In this document: positions 9,549 to 17,312 of the stretch, in pieces | Layout of the letters: every line of letters begins with the position of its first letter | How positions within the stretch are numbered: position 1 is the stretch's first letter | Origin: Dolomitihabitans soli | GTDB lineage: Bacteria; Actinomycetota; Actinomycetes; Streptosporangiales; Streptosporangiaceae | Direction: 5' to 3' | DNA length: 64,000 nucleotides | NCBI RefSeq assembly: GCF_022213955.1 | Contig: NZ_JAKNTW010000006.1 | Coordinates: 124,001 to 188,000 of the forward strand | Position numbers and translations under genes: made by a program | The notes under the pieces: model-generated | What the model was told of the DNA's origin: nothing | The model's database searches: none | What the model saw: only the letters and a program-made list of their open reading frames with translations

Positions 9549-10754
9549 TCAGGAGAAGGAGGCGATCGCGATGTTCAGGGTGCGGTCGTTCCGGCCGGAG
9601 GCCTTGGCGTCCGTGGAGTTGACCGAGTACACCAGGGTGCGGCTGAGGTCGCGGGTGGCGCCGACGCCGGCCGCGTACCCGTAGCGGGCGCCGGTCTTGC
9701 CGTAGGCGACGATGCCGCCCGGCAGCACGAGCCGCGTCATGCCGGAGGTGTAGACGGCCGGCTGGTTGCCGCACTCGTCGTGCGTCTTCACGTCGGGCAC
9801 GGTGAACATGGGCTCCAGCTGCGCCTTCGGCACGACCTTGCCGGAGAACAGCGCCTTGACGAACTTCTCCAGGTCCGCCGTGGTGGAGATGAGGTCGCCC
9901 GAGGCCCAGGTCGAGGTGACGCTGGTCTCGGTCATGTCGACCACCTGGCCGTCGCCGTACGGGACCGCGTCGTCGAATCCCGCGGGCACCACCTGGTAGC
10001 CCTTGTGGTGCGGGCCGCGGATGCGCGTCGAGTCGCCGGGCAGGTAACTGTCCCGCATACCGACCGGGCGCAGGATCCTGGCGGTGACCTCGCGCTCGTA
10101 CGAGCGGCCGGTGATCTTCTCGATCAGCAGGCCGGCCACGAACGTGTTGGTGTTGAGGTAGTGCTGCCTGCTGCCGGGCGGGAACTCGATCGGGTTCCGG
10201 ACGGCCAGCGCGACGTACTCCAGCGGCGTCCAGGTTTTGAACCTGGTCTGGTAGACCCAGTCGAACGTGCCGGGCAGGGTGGGGGCCGGCAGGCCGCTGG
10301 TGTGGTTGAGCAACTGGCCGACGGACACCTCGGGGTAGGAGCCGGGCAGCAGGCCGGGCAGGTAGTCCTGGACGGCCCCGTCGAGCGAGATCCTGCCCTC
10401 GGCCACGAGTTGCAGCACGACCGCGGTGGTGAACATCTTGGTCACGCTGCCCGCCCGGAACCGTACGTGCTCCGCGGCCTTGCGTTGAGTGGCGAGGTCG
10501 GCCACGCCGGTCACGCCCTTCCACGAGCCCTTGCTCCCGCCCACCCGGACGATCGCGGCGGTGGCGTCGGCGGCGGGCAGGTTCGCGATGGCCTTCTCCA
10601 GCGCGGCGGAGTTGATCGGCGGGATCCGCGCGCCGGGATCGGGCTGGATGACGGCCGGCGGAGGACACGGGGTGGCCGCCTGTGCGGGCATGGCCACGAC
10701 GGGCATGGCCACGACGGTGGTGGCCAGGGCGAGGCAGGCGACAGCCAGCTTCAT
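9549..10754 (-). CDS. Secreted serine hydrolase, beta-lactamase / DD-peptidase superfamily (class C fold)
   Basis: A 401-residue exported enzyme of the penicillin-binding, beta-lactamase-like serine hydrolases (PF00144). The chosen start is the ATG at 10754, with GGAG seven bases upstream; it opens a signal peptide of about 30 residues ending in the Ala-rich VAMPAQAATP. The active-site serine motif SVTK lies in RAGSVTKMFTTAV, the tyrosine motif is probably Y-L-N in RQHYLNTNTF, and GKTG late in the protein fits the third box. Relatives include Streptomyces R61-type DD-carboxypeptidase and various esterases, so cell-wall peptide trimming is likely but not proven. It is divergent from a membrane protein and two-component system across a perfect palindrome that may control both sides. 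Confidence 0.9.
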   Translation of the reverse strand: MKLAVACLALATTVVAMPVVAMPAQAATPCPPPAVIQPDPGARIPPINSAALEKAIANLPAADATAAIVRVGGSKGSWKGVTGVADLATQRKAAEHVRFRAGSVTKMFTTAVVLQLVAEGRISLDGAVQDYLPGLLPGSYPEVSVGQLLNHTSGLPAPTLPGTFDWVYQTRFKTWTPLEYVALAVRNPIEFPPGSRQHYLNTNTFVAGLLIEKITGRSYEREVTARILRPVGMRDSYLPGDSTRIRGPHHKGYQVVPAGFDDAVPYGDGQVVDMTETSVTSTWASGDLISTTADLEKFVKALFSGKVVPKAQLEPMFTVPDVKTHDECGNQPAVYTSGMTRLVLPGGIVAYGKTGARYGYAAGVGATRDLSRTLVYSVNSTDAKASGRNDRTLNIAIASFS

Positions 10755-10845
10755 GGAGTATCTCCAGGTGAGAGGGATTCTGGTGCGATGGGTCAATCCT
10801 GTCGATCACGCCGCCGCGGCGGATCGCCGGTGCGACTGATTCGTC

Positions 10846-10863
10846 CTCACTCGTACGAGTGAG
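10846..10863. promoter_or_regulatory. 18-bp perfect palindrome, candidate operator
   Basis: CTCACTCGTACGAGTGAG is a perfect inverted repeat placed between the serine hydrolase (start 10754, minus) and the membrane protein/two-component operon (start 10924, plus). Its size and symmetry suit a dimeric LuxR/NarL-type regulator, such as the one encoded at 12713. Binding is inferred, not shown. Confidence 0.55.
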
Positions 10864-10923
10864 CCGCGTAATCGCCCCTACCGGCGATGTCCCCGACCCC
10901 GCGCAGGGCCGAGGATTTTCCCC

Positions 10924-11511
10924 ATGAACTCCCGAACCGCCTTCATCGCCGCTCCCCTGCTCGTGCTCGCCTACGGCGTGATCCGCATCCTCGACGGTCT
11001 CGACGGCAGCCGCGGCCCCGGCCTCGCGTGGACCACCGGCCATCTCGCCTTCATCGCGGCACTCGTCCTTTTCGTCCAGATCTTCTGGCAGATGCGGCGG
11101 ATGGCCGGGCGGAACGCGCTGTCCACCGTGAGCGCGGTGGTCGGGATCGTCGGCATCGTGGCGCTGCTCGCACAGTTCGGCATCGACATCGTGGTCGGGT
11201 TCCTGGCCGCCGACAGGGCCGGCATGGGCGTGTTGTTCGACCGGATCCAGGACGTGCCCGGGGTGTCGATCGCGGTCTACGACGGCGGCCCGGCCCTGTT
11301 CTATGTCGGACAGCTGGCCCTGGTCGTGCAGCTCGCGGTCATCCGCCGGGTCAAGGTGTGGACGCCCGTCCTGGTCCTCATCTACCTCGTCCTGCCGTTC
11401 GCGGACAAGGACTTCATCCCGGTCGGCGCGGTCTTCCTGCTGATCTCGTTCGTGCCGCTCGCCCGCCAGGCCGCCACCACCACGGCCAGGCCCGCCGCGG
11501 CCCTCGCATGA
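10924..11511 (+). CDS. Six-helix integral membrane protein of unknown function
   Basis: A 195-residue, very hydrophobic protein with about six membrane segments (near residues 5-22, 36-55, 69-92, 123-140, 146-161 and 165-178) and a short basic cytoplasmic tail. I recognise no family motif. Its stop overlaps the ATG of the histidine kinase (ATGA at 11508), so it is translated together with the two-component system and may supply the membrane signal or be the output it protects. The start is the ATG at 10924, at which the hydrophobic N-terminus begins. Confidence 0.75.
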   Translation: MNSRTAFIAAPLLVLAYGVIRILDGLDGSRGPGLAWTTGHLAFIAALVLFVQIFWQMRRMAGRNALSTVSAVVGIVGIVALLAQFGIDIVVGFLAADRAGMGVLFDRIQDVPGVSIAVYDGGPALFYVGQLALVVQLAVIRRVKVWTPVLVLIYLVLPFADKDFIPVGAVFLLISFVPLARQAATTTARPAAALA

Positions 11512-12716
11512 CGCAGGCGGCAAGATTGAACGCTGTGTCCGATCTGCAGTTCTTCGACCCGGTTCGCCGGTGGTCGCGCTCGCTTCCACCGATCTGGCTG
11601 GATGCCGGGTTGGCGGTGCTGGTGCTGGTCGTGCAGCTGTGGCCGTTCTTCTCCCGCGAGAGCCCGTTCGCCAGTCCCTGGCACTGGTGGGGATACGCAG
11701 TCGTGATCGCCGCCGCGGTGCCGCTGATCTGGCGGCGCCGCGCGCCGGTGACCGTCCTGCTGGCCACCCTCTCCGCGACAGCGCTCTACGACGTCGTCGA
11801 CGAGGTGGCCGACCAGCCCATCTGGTACGGCGGGCTGATGGCGCTCTACACCGTGGCCGCGTACTCCGCCCGGTGGCCCCGCGTGATCATGCTCGTCAGC
11901 GCGATCGGCGGCGGCCTGCTGATCGTGGGCTCGTCCGAGACCGCGCTGCGCGGCATCGTGCTCTTCGTCGCCGCCTACGCCATCGGCCGGGCCGCCGCCT
12001 CCTCCCGGGCCCACGCCGCCGCGCTGGAGGAGCGGGCCGCCCAGCTGGCCCGCGAGCGCCAGGCCGAGACCGAGCGGGCCGCCGAACGCGAGCGGGCCAG
12101 GATCGCCCACGACATGCACGACATCCTGGCCCACGCGGTCAGCCTCATGGTGGTCCAGGCCGAGGCCGGGCCGGTGGTGATCAGGAGCGACCCGGCCAGG
12201 GCCGAGGCCGCCTTCGACGCGATCGCCGCGGCGGGCCGCGACGCCATGGTCCAGCTCCGCCGCATGCTGAGCGTGCTCAAGGAGGATGAGGGCCCGCGCT
12301 CCCCGCAGCCGACGATCGCCGCGCTCCCCGTCCTGGCCGGCCAGGTCCGGGCCACCGGCCTCGAAGTGACATACTCCACCTCGGGCGAGCCGGGGCCGCT
12401 GTCTCCCGACGCCGAGATCGCCGCCTACCGGATCACCCAGGAAGCCCTCACCAACATCGTCAAGCACGCGGGCGCCACTCGCGCCGACATCACCCTCACC
12501 TGGCAGGACGACACCCTCGTGATCGACATCACCGACGACGGCCGCGGCGGCGGATCGGCCTTCCCCTCAGGCGGCAACGGCCTGATCGGCATCCGCGAGC
12601 GGGCCGCGGCCTGCGGCGGCACCGCCACGGCCGGCCGGCGCACCGACGGGCCCGGCTTCCGCGTTCTCGTACGGCTCCCGCTGCCCCGGGCGCCGTATGA
12701 AGGCAGGGCCGCGTGA
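11508..12716 (+). CDS. DesK/NarX-type sensor histidine kinase
   Basis: Membrane sensor kinase of the HisKA_3 class, 402 residues from the ATG that overlaps the previous stop. About five membrane helices (residues 20-155) form the sensor region. A coiled coil follows, then the dimerisation helix RARIAHDMHDILAHAVSLM, where His204 (the His before Asp in MHD) is the likely phosphorylated residue. The HATPase domain shows EALTNIVKHAGATRADI (N box), DDGRGGG and NGLIGIRERAAACGG (G box). It pairs with the LuxR-type regulator whose GTG overlaps its stop. The signal is unknown; DesK-type kinases often sense membrane or envelope state. The longer upstream reading (from 10887) is out-of-frame noise over the membrane gene. 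Confidence 0.95.
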   Translation: MTQAARLNAVSDLQFFDPVRRWSRSLPPIWLDAGLAVLVLVVQLWPFFSRESPFASPWHWWGYAVVIAAAVPLIWRRRAPVTVLLATLSATALYDVVDEVADQPIWYGGLMALYTVAAYSARWPRVIMLVSAIGGGLLIVGSSETALRGIVLFVAAYAIGRAAASSRAHAAALEERAAQLARERQAETERAAERERARIAHDMHDILAHAVSLMVVQAEAGPVVIRSDPARAEAAFDAIAAAGRDAMVQLRRMLSVLKEDEGPRSPQPTIAALPVLAGQVRATGLEVTYSTSGEPGPLSPDAEIAAYRITQEALTNIVKHAGATRADITLTWQDDTLVIDITDDGRGGGSAFPSGGNGLIGIRERAAACGGTATAGRRTDGPGFRVLVRLPLPRAPYEGRAA

Positions 12717-13381
12717 GCGTCCGTGTCGTGGTCGCCGACGACCAGGAGCTGGTGCGCGCCGGGTTCAGCATGATCCTCGACGCCCAGCCGGACATCGAGG
12801 TGGTCGCCGAGGCGGGCGACGGCGCGCAAGCCGTCGAGGCCGTCCGCGAACACCGCCCAGACCTGCTGCTGCTCGACATCCGCATGCCCGTCATGGACGG
12901 CATCGAGGCGGCCCGCATCGTGTGCGCGGAGAGCGGCTGCCGCGTTCTCATGCTGACCACGTTCGACCTGGACGACTACGTCTACGACGCGCTGCGCGCG
13001 GGGGCGAGCGGGTTCCTGCTCAAGGATGTCCGCCGCGACGACCTCGTCCACGCCGTACGCGTGGTCGCGGCCGGAGAGTCGTTGCTCGCGCCGTCGGTCA
13101 CCACGAAGCTGATCGCCGACTTCACCTCCAGGGCGGCGCCCCGCCTCGCCGCGAAGACGTCGGAGCAGCTCACCGCGCTCACCGCGCGCGAGCAGGAGAC
13201 GCTGCGGATGATCGCGCGCGGCCTGTCCAACGCGGAGATCGCCCAGGCCATGGTGGTCAGCGAGCACACCGTGAAGACGCACGTCAGCAACGTGCTGACC
13301 AAGCTCGGGCTGCGCGACCGGGCCCAGGCGGTGATCGCGGCGTACGAAGGCGGCCTGACCGTGCCCGGGGACCCGCGCTGA
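12713..13381 (+). CDS. LuxR/NarL-family response regulator
   Basis: A 222-residue regulator with a receiver domain (residues 3-120) and a C-terminal LuxR HTH (about 155-215). The acidic pocket is DDQ at 9-11, Asp55 in LLLLDIRMPVMDG is the phospho-acceptor, and Lys in FLLKDVRRDDL closes the site. The HTH reads LTAREQETLRMIARGLSNAE followed by HTVKTHVSNVLTKLGLRDRA. GTG at 12713 overlaps the kinase stop (GTGA), giving tight coupling. It probably binds the palindrome at 10846-10863 and so controls its own operon and the divergent serine hydrolase; this is inference. Confidence 0.96.
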   Translation: MSVRVVVADDQELVRAGFSMILDAQPDIEVVAEAGDGAQAVEAVREHRPDLLLLDIRMPVMDGIEAARIVCAESGCRVLMLTTFDLDDYVYDALRAGASGFLLKDVRRDDLVHAVRVVAAGESLLAPSVTTKLIADFTSRAAPRLAAKTSEQLTALTAREQETLRMIARGLSNAEIAQAMVVSEHTVKTHVSNVLTKLGLRDRAQAVIAAYEGGLTVPGDPR

Positions 13382-13525
13382 CCAGGGTCACCGCCGGCCC
13401 AGCGGTGGGCGCAGGCGCACGCGGAGCTGTTCCCGCCGGCTACGAAGAGGTGACGACGATCCGGCAGTCGCCGCCGGACCGCGCCTGAGGCCGCCGCCCG
13501 CGCCTGTCCGCCGTGTTCGGCGGTG

Positions 13526-14098
13526 TCAGAGAGTGCGGTCGGTGCCGACCCCGCGGAGCAGCGTGTCCACCAGGAGGGCGGCCAAGGCGTCGGTGTCGTC
13601 GCCGTCGCTCTGGGCCGCCTCGTGGATCAGCGCGTAGTAGACCCGGCGGGCCCACGTCACGTCCACGTCGGGGCGGAGCACGCCCGTCTCCTGGGCCCGG
13701 CGGAACATCTGCTCACACTTGGCCTGCACGTCGGCGTGGACGCGCGCCACCTCGGGATCGGCCGATGACGCCCGGCTCATCGCGAACCCCCAGTCGATCT
13801 TGACGCGCAGCACGCTCGCCGTGACCTGGTAGAGCGCGACCAGGGGCGGGGCGGTGGTGGAGTACTGCGCCTCGACGGCCGTGGCGAACTGCCGGGTCGC
13901 CCAGGCCGTCATGGCGTCGACCAGCGCGTCTCGTGAGGCGAAGCGCCGGTGGACGGTCGTGCGGGCGACCCCGGCGGCCTCGGCGATCTGTTCCATGGAC
14001 GCGGCCGGATTCCTGCTGAGGACGCGCTCGGCCGCCTCCAGGATCGTCTGCACGGTCCGCTCGGCATCGGCACGCAACGCCCGCCCGCCACTCACCAC
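13526..14098 (-). CDS. TetR-family transcriptional repressor
   Basis: A 190-residue TetR regulator. The HTH lies at about residues 10-57: RTVQTILEAAERVL, then IAEAAGVARTTVHRRFASRD. The remaining helices are a ligand and dimerisation domain. I place the start at the GTG at 14098, preceded by GGAAGGGG; the frame runs further upstream but without a site. The gene is divergent from an SDR oxidoreductase, and the 124 bases between them hold two inverted repeats (14157-14174 and 14197-14209), so it most likely represses both itself and the SDR until a small substrate is bound. Confidence 0.92.
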   Translation of the reverse strand: MVSGGRALRADAERTVQTILEAAERVLSRNPAASMEQIAEAAGVARTTVHRRFASRDALVDAMTAWATRQFATAVEAQYSTTAPPLVALYQVTASVLRVKIDWGFAMSRASSADPEVARVHADVQAKCEQMFRRAQETGVLRPDVDVTWARRVYYALIHEAAQSDGDDTDALAALLVDTLLRGVGTDRTL

Positions 14099-14156
14099 TT
14101 CGTACCCCTTCCGCTGCCCACCGAGACTACAGGAAAGTTCCACCTCGAGCCTTAGT

Positions 14157-14174
14157 TGCAACATTGGTGTTGCA
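14157..14174. promoter_or_regulatory. Inverted repeat, candidate TetR operator (site 1)
   Basis: TGCAACA-TTGG-TGTTGCA is a perfect 7-bp inverted repeat with a 4-base centre, in the divergent TetR/SDR gap. The related half-sites at 14197-14209 (site 2) share the GTTGCA/TGCAAC core, which supports one regulator binding both. Confidence 0.6.
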
Positions 14175-14196
14175 TCTACTAGGTTGAGCGCATCGT

Positions 14197-14209
14197 AGTT
14201 GATGCAACT
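14197..14209. promoter_or_regulatory. Inverted repeat, candidate TetR operator (site 2)
   Basis: AGTTG-ATG-CAACT lies directly upstream of the SDR ribosome site (AGGAGG at 14212-14217). Its position would block transcription of the SDR gene or sit in its leader. Confidence 0.5.
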
Positions 14210-14222
14210 TCAGGAGGTTCTC

Positions 14223-15011
14223 ATGGACATGCGACTTGCCGGCAAGACCGCGGTGGTGACCGGGGCCAGCCGGGGGATCGGGCTGGCGATCGTGACCGCG
14301 CTGGCGGGCGAGGGGATGCGGGTGGTGGCGGGGTCGCGCACCGTCTCGCCCGAGTTGAAGGAGACCGGCGCGATCGCCGTGCCGGTCGATCTGTCCACCT
14401 CGGCGGGTGCGGCCACGCTGATCGACCACGCGCTGACCGAGCTGGGCGAGATCGACGTGCTGGTCAACAACGTCGGCGGCGGCGATGGGGGCGAGGGGCA
14501 ACTCGGCGGGTTCCTCGGCTTCGACGACGACCAGTGGCAGCAGGCTTTCGACCTGAACTACCTCAGCGCCGTCCGCACCACCCGCGCCGCCCTGCCCAGC
14601 CTGCTCCGCCGTTCCGGAGCCGTCGTCACCATCTCCTCCCTGGGCGCCCGGATGCCGCACGTGGGCCCGATCACCTACACGACCGCCAAGGCGGCCCTGA
14701 CCGCCTTCGGCAAGGCCCTCGCGGAGGAGTTCGGGCCCCGGGGCGTGCGGGTCAACACCGTCTCGCCCGGCACCGTCCGCACCTCCATGTGGGAGGACCC
14801 GTCCGGGTACGGCGCCGCCGTCGCCGGCGCCATGGGCGTGGACCTGGAGCAGTTCCTCGCCGGGCTGCCCGCCGCCACGGGGATGACCACCGGCAGGCTC
14901 GTCGAACCCGCCGAGGTCGCCGCCCTGGTCACCTACCTGGCCTCCCCGCTGTCGGGAAGCGTGACCGGCGCCGACTACCTCATCGACGGCGGCTCGATCA
15001 AGACGGTCTAG
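14223..15011 (+). CDS. SDR-family NAD(P)-dependent oxidoreductase
   Basis: Classical short-chain dehydrogenase/reductase, 262 residues. TGASRGIG near residue 14 binds the dinucleotide, VLVNNVGGG is the NNAG-like motif, Ser in TISSLG with YTTAKAALTAF gives the Ser-Tyr-Lys catalytic set, and VNTVSPGTVRTSM follows. A C-terminal SVTGADYLIDGG is typical of FabG-like members. The start at 14223 has a strong AGGAGG; two ATGs upstream in frame are less likely. It is divergent from and probably repressed by the TetR regulator. The substrate cannot be told from sequence. Confidence 0.93.
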   Translation: MDMRLAGKTAVVTGASRGIGLAIVTALAGEGMRVVAGSRTVSPELKETGAIAVPVDLSTSAGAATLIDHALTELGEIDVLVNNVGGGDGGEGQLGGFLGFDDDQWQQAFDLNYLSAVRTTRAALPSLLRRSGAVVTISSLGARMPHVGPITYTTAKAALTAFGKALAEEFGPRGVRVNTVSPGTVRTSMWEDPSGYGAAVAGAMGVDLEQFLAGLPAATGMTTGRLVEPAEVAALVTYLASPLSGSVTGADYLIDGGSIKTV

Positions 15012-15100
15012 GCGAGCCTCCGGTGGAGAGTCCTGGCTGATCCTCTCCTTGCCCGGGATAACCGGGTGACAGAACGTCATGTTCGGGGGAGATTGTCCGG

Positions 15101-15844
15101 ATGCATCGAGAGTTGATCAGCGCGATCGCGCATCTTGACCATCCCATCGCCACCCCCATCACCGAGGCCAATCTGGATCGGCTGCTTCGCCGGGCGAAGC
15201 TCCGGCCGGGGGCGCGGATTCTCGACCTCGGTTGCGGGGAGGCCGCCTGGGCGCTGCGGGCGCTGGAGCTCTGCCCCGGGGCGACGGCGGACGGCGTGGA
15301 CATCTCCGTCTCCGGCCTGACCGCCGCGGCGAAGGCGGCGGAGGAACGGGGGCTCGCGGGCCGCCTCCGGCTGCACGAGTCCCCGGCCGCCGACTACCGC
15401 GCCGCCGAGCCGTACGACCTGGTGCTCTGTGTCGGGGCGACGCATGCCTTCGGCGGGCTCGCCGCCACCCTGGACGGCGTCCGCGCGTTCCTGCGGCCCG
15501 GCGGTCTGGCGCTGGTCGGGGAGGGTTTCTGGGAGTCGCCGCCCACCGCCGAGGCGCTGGCCAGGCTCGACGCCGAGCCGGACGAGTACGCGGATCTCCC
15601 GGGAACCCTCGCGGTCGCCGAGAAGGCCGGTTTCCGCGCCGTCTACGGGCATACCAGCGAACTCGGCGAATGGGACGAGTACGAATGGTCCTGGACCGGC
15701 TCCCTGATCCGCTGGGCCCTCGACCACCCGGGCCCCGACGGCGACGCCGCCCTCGCCGCCGCCCTCGCACACCGCGACATGTGGCTGTACGGCTACCGCG
15801 GGATCCTCGGTTTCGTCACCCTGCTGCTCCGCCGGACGAACTGA
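15101..15844 (+). CDS. Class I SAM-dependent methyltransferase
   Basis: A 247-residue cytoplasmic methyltransferase. SAM-binding motif I is ILDLGCGEAAWALRALE (near residue 46), the acidic end of beta-2 is DGVDISVSGL, and YDLVLCVGATHAFGG is motif IV. A second half with EFWES-like and DEYEWSWTG segments shapes the substrate pocket; the general layout resembles small-molecule methyltransferases. GGGGGAG nine bases before the ATG at 15101 supports the start. It stands alone, 89 bases after the SDR gene on the same strand, so a shared transcript is possible. The acceptor is unknown. Confidence 0.88.
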   Translation: MHRELISAIAHLDHPIATPITEANLDRLLRRAKLRPGARILDLGCGEAAWALRALELCPGATADGVDISVSGLTAAAKAAEERGLAGRLRLHESPAADYRAAEPYDLVLCVGATHAFGGLAATLDGVRAFLRPGGLALVGEGFWESPPTAEALARLDAEPDEYADLPGTLAVAEKAGFRAVYGHTSELGEWDEYEWSWTGSLIRWALDHPGPDGDAALAAALAHRDMWLYGYRGILGFVTLLLRRTN

Positions 15845-16748
15845 GCGTCGCTCCGGCTGTTTGCCGAACTGGAACGGGTGCCGGACGACCTCCCGGCTGC
15901 GGCGGCGGGCGGTGTGCTGACCGGGGCGCCGCCCGGCTGAAGTCCCGTTCCGCGCGGTGCGGCGAGGCGTGCAGCCCCGTTCCGCGCGGTGTGGCGAGGC
16001 GGCGTTCTTTGTCCGGGTGTGGTTAATTGGAACGGTATTTTATCCGGTGCTCGTTCAGGGACGGCACGACTGCCTGAATCAGCGCAAGCCGGGTCAATGG
16101 ATCAGGTTTTGTCGCCACCCGTGCGACCGCCGGGCCGCCTTCCGCGAGTTCTGCCATATGGGCGGGAGGCGGCGTCTCCCCGCGTGGGCCGGGCGGCATT
16201 GCCGCGGGTGAAACCGGCTCGGCGTCTCCGATGGTCATGGAGTGGATGCGGGAGTTGTCGATCCTGGGCAGACCGGCGGCGGTGGATTGGTTTACCGTGC
16301 GCTGTCGAGGACAGATCAGTAAGTTATTCGTAGCAGTGTCTACTCTCGCGGAGATACGCGTGCGACTATCAGAAGTCCGGGCGGGCGAGCTTGCGGGCAA
16401 GCGCTTCGCTAACGGGCGATTGTCATGGAAGTGTCATGATTCACTGTTGTCGGTGCCCATCGGATGGCGGGGCCTGCCCCGATGCTCCGGCCTGGCGGGA
16501 ATGCGTCGTGTCCAATGGCGTCACGCAGACACATTGCGACCGTCCGGCCGGGGGACACGACAGGAAGCGGGCCAGTGGATCTGCGTTCATCCGGTGGATG
16601 AGCAGGGACGCCGTCGATAGGGCGGATCCAACCCATGGCGACTCCGCACTCGATCCCAGATGGGGAACCGGACGCACTGAACGGCGGATAGTGGTTCCTG
16701 GAAGCGCTATAGTACGCGCAACCTCACGACTTCCCTTGGAGCGCTGGT
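15845..16748. other. Long region upstream of lsr2 without a convincing gene
   Basis: About 900 bases, visibly less GC-rich than the surroundings between 16020 and 16450 (for example runs such as GGTTAATTGG and AGTAAGTTATTCG). Overlapping readings at 16231-16620 and 16391-16780 lack a ribosome site, codon bias or any familiar motif. A duplicated GTTCCGCGCGGTG segment occurs at 15947 and 15978. It may be the remains of a decayed mobile element or a long regulatory region for lsr2. I cannot decide. Confidence 0.4.
16708..16713 (+). promoter_or_regulatory. Candidate -10 box of lsr2
   Basis: TATAGT stands 36 bases before the lsr2 ATG in a locally AT-rich segment. No good -35 hexamer is seen at normal spacing. 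GGAGCG just before the ATG is the ribosome site. Confidence 0.4.
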
Positions 16749-17081
16749 ATGGCAAAGAAGATCGTCGAAACGTTCACTGATGACCTCGACGGCGGCGAAG
16801 CCGTAGGAACCACCCGATTCGGGTTGGATAGCGCCGAGTTCGAGATCGATCTGTCCGAGAATAACGAAGAGAAGCTGCGCAAGGCGCTTGCGCCGTACAT
16901 CAATGCCGCTCGCCCGGTTCGGCGTGAGCGTGTGGTGCGGCGCGGCCAATCCGCCGCTGGTAACACCCTTGGCAGGGACAAGGCCAAGGAGATCCGTGCG
17001 TGGGCTAAGGAGCACGGGATAGACGTGAGCGAGCGCGGCCGGATCGCCGGCAGCGTTGTGGAGAAGTACGAGGCTCGCTGA
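16749..17081 (+). CDS. lsr2: Nucleoid-associated xenogeneic silencer Lsr2
   Basis: A 110-residue H-NS-like protein that bridges AT-rich DNA and silences foreign genes. The N-terminal oligomerisation domain starts AKKIVETFTDDLDGGEAVGT and holds the beta-strand TRFGLDSAEFEIDLSE. A basic linker follows, then the C-terminal DNA-binding domain with IRAWAKEHGIDVSERGRIAG, where the family's AT-hook-like RGR is visible. Length and both domains are typical. It is monocistronic, ended by a strong hairpin. The lower GC of its upstream flank fits autoregulation through AT-rich DNA, as known for Lsr2 in other actinobacteria. Confidence 0.97.
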   Translation: MAKKIVETFTDDLDGGEAVGTTRFGLDSAEFEIDLSENNEEKLRKALAPYINAARPVRRERVVRRGQSAAGNTLGRDKAKEIRAWAKEHGIDVSERGRIAGSVVEKYEAR

Positions 17082-17095
17082 GGCCGGACGAAACA

Positions 17096-17133
17096 GAGAA
17101 AGCCCGCGCCTCGTGAGAGGAGCGGGCTTTCTC
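17096..17133 (+). terminator. Rho-independent terminator of lsr2
   Basis: GAGAAAGCCCGC (17096-17107) pairs perfectly with GCGGGCTTTCTC (17122-17133) across a 14-base loop, 15 bases after the lsr2 stop. The A/T ends of the stem give the usual A-stem/T-tract look. Confidence 0.85.
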
Positions 17134-17270
17134 ACTTATCCGGAAAGCCGGCCTGACTTGCCGCGCTAATGGTCGTGTACCGGCGGGGCGTTCCCGGGGC
17201 TTTTGGCAGGGCGTTCCGGGGCGAGGCGATCATTGGGGGGAGCCGGGTGGGAGCGTGAGGCTGCCGTAAT

Positions 17271-17308
17271 CGCCGGCGCGCGGCGTGGAAAAGGGCCGCG
17301 CGCCGGCG
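17271..17308 (-). terminator. Hairpin terminator of the amidase gene
   Basis: CGCCGGCGCGCGGC (17271-17284) and GCCGCGCGCCGGCG (17295-17308) make a perfect 14-bp GC stem with a 10-base loop, four bases beyond the stop of the minus-strand amidase. Confidence 0.75.
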
Positions 17309-17312
17309 GAGG

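Noticed and set aside
12425-13282. Minus-strand frame opposite the kinase/regulator genes
   Set aside because: Antisense shadow; both plus-strand genes have complete motif sets.
16231-16780. Overlapping short frames upstream of lsr2
   Set aside because: No ribosome site, no codon bias, no motif; the second would run into lsr2 in another frame.
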